DNA from: Scytalidium lignicola
Taxonomy: Eukaryota > Ascomycota > Leotiomycetes
Assembly (NCBI GenBank): GCA_002812745.2
Contig: NCSJ02000313.1
Coordinates: 1 to 50,651, forward strand
Length of the DNA stretch: 50,651 bases
Direction of reading: 5' to 3'
Shown: positions 45,401 through 50,651 of the stretch, one piece after another
Numbering within the stretch: position 1 is the first letter of the stretch
How the letters are laid out: each line of letters begins with the position of its first letter
Made by a program: the position numbers and the translations under genes
Notes under the pieces: generated by a model
What the model was told of the DNA's origin: nothing
Databases searched by the model: none
What the model saw: only the letters and a program-made list of their open reading frames with translations

Positions 45401-46876
45401 TAATACAGCAATACACTAAGGGTGAGGTAAATCAAGGTAACTGTACAGCACCTCCATCAGCTTACTACAGTACTTACTCGGATTGACCTTCCGGCAGGCT
45501 TCTAGAGCCTTTTTGTACCGTACCGTACCTGCGCATGGGGCGGATGGGAGGCGGGGCAAATCCAAATACAAGCAAGCAATGTACCGCAACTCTCAGACTA
45601 CTCCCGCCGCCCGACAACTTTTCCGCAATAGGGCAAAGGACAACTTAAAACAACCCATAATCAACAAGTCAGATCCTTTCCATCAATATATGACACCACT
45701 TTGTGCATGCAAAATAAGCTCCAGTAAAAAATGGGGATGATTTTCAGGATTTTCATGATTTGTTATCTTTGTTATTTTATTTTTTTCTTTCTCTGCTTCT
45801 CCTAAGATCCTCCCCCTCCCCCTCGAACTGAGTCCTACACACCTATCCGTCCAGACGAATAGTAGGTTGCATCACCCCTGTTCAGCTTTCCACACCCTCA
45901 CCAACATGTCATCCCTCAACAAAATCCAAAAAAATTCAAGAGTGATTCCATTTCAAATTCCACTCGTTCCATGTGCAAGAAAGNAAAAAAATTGTTCCCA
46001 GGACTAAAATCCTATCGCACCAAAACACATCACTGAAAAAAAGCCATAGTGTGTGGTGGTATCTTCCTTTTATTCATTCTCCACCATATAAACCTGTTCG
46101 CAGAGAAGAGGCAAAATCCTCCTTCTCTGCGTTTCCGTTCCCAAAGTATCCCTAATGTTGTATGCAAGAATTTGAAAAGAAAATGGGTAATCAAAATATA
46201 TACAATAAGAACGTAAATAAAAATAATGGTCAGGTTCCTCGAGAAGGTTTAACCCCATAACCAATATCGGACGTTGATTGGTCCAATAAAAAGGCCAATA
46301 AAAACATGGCTGGAGAAAGAAGGGGTGAACAAAAACTGATCTAATCCCTTATGTCCAAATGGATATGAATACAACGCTGGGCGCATAAGTCCCGGATTGA
46401 ATCGAGAGGAATTTGTTATACAAAAGAAGGCATCAAAATGGTAAAAGCTCGAAATTCGTAAAAAAGCCAACCTACTTCCACCGTCCAGAAGATAGGTAAG
46501 TCGAAGTTGATACCGCTTAGCTTAAAGATTTTCGAAACCGGGGGGAAAGTCGAAAAGACAATCCGAACCGTAATGGTGAATAATCATAAAAAATNAAAAG
46601 TTAACAAAAAGCGGTCAAATAATTTTTGGGGTATCATCTAAATCATGATTCTTTCCGAATTCAACAAAAGATCGCGGGTCGGCGACGATTGCCGCAATAG
46701 GGAATTTGGTCGTGTGCTTCGGCCAGTATATTCGAAAGGAGCTGCAAAAAAATTGTTCGTCCTTGGGGGAAGGGTCGTCGTCCTGAAATGGTAATTGATG
46801 AGCAAGGATTTCCTCGTATTTTAGGTTTAGCACTGGTTGCCGTTTCGCGAATATTGAAGAGACCGCGTCTGAAACT
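42488..46876. other. Long gene-free region (4.4 kb)
   Basis: It holds the M13 promoter and the 3' end of the Gln/Pro-rich gene. A TCACGTGA palindrome stands at 42971-42978. The stretch 44814-45480 is unusually dense in GTAC/ACAGTAC motifs. N bases occur at 44915, 44934, 45086, 45182, 45984 and 46595. A 99-codon open frame at 46615-46914 overlaps the end of the next gene but has no recognised match. No transposon ends were established. Confidence 0.55.
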
Positions 46877-48702
46877 CTAATCCCTCCCATCATCTCGCTT
46901 GATGGTCGCCGCACGTCGTGTATCGTCGCCCTCGGGCGTTCTGCGCGGCTCCCTATGCCTCATCTCCGGTCCCGCGGAGTATTGGGTATCGTGTTGGTGC
47001 TGATATGGTTCCGATTGAAGCTGCGTCGCGTGGGATTGGGATTGGGATTGTGATTGCGATTGCGATTGGGACCGGGATCTGGAGGAATCACCCTGCTCGA
47101 GCATGGACGAAACAGGATGGGAGCTTCGCCGCCGCTGTTCTGCCAAAGAAGAGGATGCTGGACCCGGTCCAGATCCCTGCTCGGCGCCTGCTGGTGGAGG
47201 TGATGTGACACTTTGCGTACTAAAACCACCACCTTCGGAATAACGATGTCGACTCGTAGGACGTCCGTAAGGGTCAAAACCGCGCCCGGACAGGTCACTT
47301 CTTTGCCGCGAGTGACCTCGACGTCGGGTGGTAGGTGGCGTGTTTGATACGGACGAACCCGTCTGTGAGAAGGATGGAGAGGTATAGTGTGGTTGAGAAG
47401 TTGGGGCCGGGGCTGCTTGCTGAGGTCCGGTCGCTTTTCGTTTTTTGGGAGAAGTGGTGATATCTGGATAAGCCAATTAACCCAAGCTCAATCGGTATAT
47501 GGAACGGATTTTTGTTAATGCTTGCCTGAAGGCGTTGCTGGCTGATTGCCGCTTGAGCTGGCCTGCGAGGTAGGTGGTTGCCAGTGATGAAAATAAATTG
47601 AAGGTGAAGATTGTGTTTCTTGTTGTTGTTGTGGTTGATGTTGCTGTTGAACCGTCTGAGTTTGCTGTAAAGGATGGCCAGGCTGACCCGGCGCCATCTG
47701 GATGCTAGGTCCAGGAGGAAGCTGTTGGCTATGTATCTCTCCCGTGTTCAGCCTGGGAAGTTGAGCCGTTTGAGGCGGCCCGGCAAGTGAGCCCTGAGAT
47801 AAAGTTGTTCGCCTTGACCTTGTTCCCGGTGACATTGGGTACCCAGAAATAAAGCTTGCCCCTTGACCAGGTCCAACAGGTGTTGAAGGTAGAGTCATCG
47901 GCGCTGGATGCTGTGGCTGTGGCTGTGGTGGTTGCGGTTGCGGTTGCTGCTGCTGTGCGCCATAAGGTGGGGAAATGATTCGTAGATCTCTTTGCTGCCC
48001 TTGATCTGGTGATGCATGGCTCTGCGCCGGAAGTAGCTGTTGCGGCGGCTGAATCTGCTGCTGCTGCTGAAGTTGGTGCGCTTGAGCCATATAGTGCTGA
48101 GCCCATTCTAAGCTTGCATTGGGAAGGTTGCCGCCTCCCATTCCGGCAAAGACCATAGGCACCATGTAGGGTGGAATGCCGCCATTCAAGGACGTTCGAA
48201 GCATATCTTGCTCAATCTTTCGTTGCTCCAAACGAAGGGCTTCTTGTCGAGTTTTCTCTTCCTCTTGCCGTCTCTTGTCTTCTTCAGCCTTGGCCATTAA
48301 CCAATTCCTCATAGACTCCTCAGCTCCTTGCCATTGGTGTGGAGGAGCTGGTAGCTGGCCCATCGGCTGAGTTAAAGAAGCTGGTTGGGCTAAAGGTGGG
48401 GGTGGTGGTGGAGGCTGCTGTTGTTGTTGCTGTTGCGGTGATGGTTGAGGCAACGTCATGGCTGCCGGTGGAGGCAGGCCACGATGGGGTGTCGACATCG
48501 ATTGGACGGACGGCTGAGCTGCTGGCAACGAAGGAGGAAGAAGTAAAGGCGACTTCTCCAAGCCGGAGAAGGGAGGTAAGGAAGGACCAGTGCCGGTCAC
48601 CGTCGGGGAGAAGCGAGAGGAAGAAGGTGGAGTAGGAGGAGAATACGCATGGAAGGACTTGTAGGGCTGATGTGCTGCTGGCTGTTTAATGGTGAGCAAC
48701 AT
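46877..48702 (-). CDS. Conserved Gln/Pro-rich protein, regulator-like
   Basis: Function not recognised. Two exons, 47526-48702 and 46877-47463, give 587 residues. The intron (47464-47525, 62 nt) begins with GC, not GT (AG|GCAAGC), and ends CCAG; the join splits an Asp codon. No GT occurs in the 50 bases before it and the unspliced frame stops within four codons, so a GC-AG intron is the best reading. A predicted helix rich in Lys, Glu and Arg lies at about residues 130-175 ('NWLMAKAEEDKRR', 'LRLEQRKIEQDML') and is followed by 'GGIPPYMVPMVFAGMGG'; this is the only part that looks folded and conserved. Long Gln and Pro runs surround it. The C-terminal exon has an NLS-like 'PKKRKA', an Arg-rich stretch and a Ser-Gln repeat. 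This composition fits a transcriptional or RNA-binding cofactor (inference). Confidence 0.78.
47032..47070. repeat. Ser-Gln hexanucleotide coding repeat
   Basis: Degenerate 6-base units (GATTGG/GATTGC) in the second exon of the Gln/Pro-rich gene encode about seven Ser-Gln pairs on the minus strand. SQ clusters are substrates of ATM/ATR-type kinases in other proteins; that is only a possibility here. Confidence 0.75.
47464..47525 (-). other. GC-AG intron of the Gln/Pro-rich gene
   Basis: Donor AG|GCAAGC, acceptor TATCCAG, 62 nt, phase 1. GC-AG introns are a known minority class and usually keep a strong flanking AG|GCAAG, as seen here. Confidence 0.85.
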
Positions 48703-48992
48703 CTCGAGAGGAGAAAGAGAAAAAGGAAGAAAGAAAAATGTAAGAGGTAAGAAGAAGAAAAAGAGGAAGCTAAAAGAGGAAGGAAGACATAAATAAAGGG
48801 CAGTGGTGGAGATGATGGATGACCTTTAAATTATAAAAAGAGGATAAGGCCTGGTGGGAAAAGAGGTGGTGGCTGCAGACGGGTGGGGAACGTGACGACT
48901 TTTAAGAGACGAGAGAAGAGTGAGCCGCTAAGTCATCCTCGTCAAGGAAGGTAAGTAAGGTAAGAGAGAAGCGGTATGGGTGCGTTAGCCAG

Positions 48993-49087
48993 GAGCAGCA
49001 GCAGCAGCAGCAGCAGTAGTAGCAGCAAGCTGTAGCAGTAGTGAGTACTGTTGACAGCAAGCGGCAGTAGCAGCAGCGGCAGCAAGC
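48993..49087. repeat. Imperfect AGC/AGT trinucleotide repeat
   Basis: About 95 bases dominated by AGC and AGT triplets, about 290 bases above the start codon of the Gln/Pro-rich gene, so possibly inside its leader. Interruptions make it less prone to expansion than a pure run. Confidence 0.8.
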
Positions 49088-50457
49088 TATGGATTAACAA
49101 GCAAGGCCAAGCAAAGCAACAATAGCCTTGTTGAGGCTTGAGGCCAGCCAAGGTAGTTAGTACAGTACACACAGTACCGTACCGCAACCCAAACCCAAAC
49201 CCGCACTGGGACTGGTGATGGTTTGGTGTGGTGGGAGGGGGGTCCTGCTCGGTGGTGGGAGGGTACTGCAACCCAGCAAAGTAAGTTTTGTCTGCTACCC
49301 TGTGGCTGTCTGGATTAAGAGATATGCCACGCGGACCCGGGTCTGCTCCCCAAAAGTGGCCAGTCGAGAAAAGGGAAAAAAAAAAAAGGTTGGTTGCTAG
49401 AGGACCTTTGCAAGCAAGGCTCTTCATTGGTTCTGCGGGACCATAAGGCTGGTGCGTGTCTGGGTGTCTCTGGCTTGTCGGGGGGGTGGTGAGGGGGGAG
49501 GGGTGGTAGCAAAAAAGAGATCTAGATGTCGAGCGTGTGTACGGTACGGGTACCGCGCGTGTGTGCATCGCCTGCAGGGCCGATCTTTCTCCTTGGGCAA
49601 TGAGTTAAGGGAAGGGGCGAAGGGGAAGGGGGAAAGTGGAGGGATGTTTTAAGGTCGTAATCGTCAGGTTGCTGCCGAGCCGCAAAATCGGGGATCGACG
49701 AGGTTGAAGAGGGGCCTCCGAAAGTAGCATTCCACCAAGAAGGAAGGAGCAAGAGAGAGAGAGACAGACGACGATGACGAGGATGGATGATAGGATGATA
49801 TGTGATGATGGTGATGGTGATAGGTTGGACAGGGGAATAATGACTTTGAGGACCAGATGTAAGCAGGAACGCTCCACTCACCAGATCAACGATTAGGTTT
49901 CAGTAAAATAAAATAAAAGCCAGCCCGGGGGTGGTGGAAAGGATTGGCGATGCTGCCGTATACAGTATACAGTAATATACCAGTAGACCAGCAGTTTGCC
50001 AGCTTGCCAGTTGTGAAAGCAGCCCGTAACTGTAATTATGTAGAAAGATGGTTCCCGGTCCAGGCGCCGGTCCCGGGCTCCAGTTTTCCAGGTCCTGGCA
50101 CGAGACTGCGTGAGATTGGGGGAGAAGGAGAAAGGTAAGAGGTGAGAGGTAAGAGGAGGGGAGCCACTTGGGGCCAAGCGGTTGTTGATGTGTGTCGAGA
50201 GAGGGAGAAAGAGGGATTAGCTAGCTTCGAGACAACACCATATCCAAACCGGAAGGAGAAGAAGAAAAGAAGGAGGAGGGGTGGGATAAAAGACAGAGGG
50301 CCTCATAATGCTGGACGTGCACACATATTATTTGGGGATATATTATTTGTGCGAGCCAGCGGAGAGAGGGAAAGAGAAAGAGAGAGAGAGGCGCCGGNAA
50401 AGCCCTTTCCTGGGCTTGGGGCTGGCGGTGGGCAAGCTGTTTAAGGTTAAGGCCGTA

Positions 50458-50487
50458 TCTCTCTCTCTCTCTCTTTCTCTCTTTCTC
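50458..50487. repeat. CT dinucleotide repeat
   Basis: A run of CT pairs with two TTT interruptions near the window end. A simple pyrimidine microsatellite with no visible role. Confidence 0.8.
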
Positions 50488-50651
50488 CGATGAGATACTG
50501 TAATATTGGAGAGGGTTCAGTCATAAGCCGTCGTCCTGGGATTAAATTATTAAGGGCAACGTCCTGATCCATCCAGGCTTTTTTGGGGCCAGCCCTTCTT
50601 TTTCTTCAAACAAGCACGGGACATCGAACCACGGCAGGTCCAGACGGGGGG

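Larger units (their letters stand above)
48703..50651. other. Low-complexity upstream region (1.95 kb)
   Basis: Upstream of the Gln/Pro-rich gene to the window end. It holds purine-rich tracts, an imperfect AGC/AGT repeat (48993-49087), GTAC motifs (49158-49185, 49960-49980), a GA run (about 50370-50390), a CT run (50458-50487) and an N at 50398. No protein-like open frame was found. Confidence 0.55.

Overview
This window is nuclear DNA of a filamentous ascomycete (Pezizomycotina). Genes carry short spliceosomal introns (49-134 nt, one of 264 nt) with GTRNGY donors and CTAAC/CTGAC-like branch sites. The gene set is typical of such fungi: an Lte1-type RasGEF, a very large hybrid histidine kinase, an allantoicase, an M13 metalloprotease and a Gln/Pro-rich regulator-like protein. 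A leotiomycete is my guess for the class, but the sequence does not settle it. Single N bases beside homopolymers suggest a consensus from a homopolymer-error-prone assembly.

Layout, left to right, with all genes on the minus strand except the cytochrome b561 gene: LTE1-like RasGEF (242-5715); 5.45 kb without a gene; a 1288-residue nuclear-type protein of unknown function (11169-15087); 2.8 kb without a gene; hybrid histidine kinase (17861-24404); 4.35 kb without a gene; TBC Rab-GAP (28759-31490); 1.7 kb spacer; ankyrin+DIL protein (33234-35908); allantoicase (36410-37741); cytochrome b561 protein (38487-39298, plus); M13 endopeptidase (39833-42487); 4.4 kb without a gene; Gln/Pro-rich conserved protein (46877-48702); 1.95 kb of low-complexity DNA to the end.

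The genes do not form a pathway cluster. They are mostly housekeeping or signalling genes: mitotic-exit/Ras signalling, two-component signalling, vesicle traffic, purine catabolism, membrane redox and extracytoplasmic peptide processing. I see no transposase, secondary-metabolite cluster, CRISPR array, rRNA or convincing tRNA. The gene models below were joined by hand: every exon junction was checked for splice signals and reading phase.

The observations most worth following are: (1) a degenerate pseudo-receiver domain in front of the canonical receiver of the histidine kinase; (2) a single N at 24172 that cuts off the first 89 residues of that kinase; (3) a stop-free 66-nt intron beside the phospho-acceptor Asp; (4) a GC-AG intron in the Gln/Pro-rich gene; (5) a GTAC/ACAGTAC-type short motif recurring across the long intergenic regions; (6) an uncertain first intron in the M13 gene. 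I found no clearly new multi-gene system.
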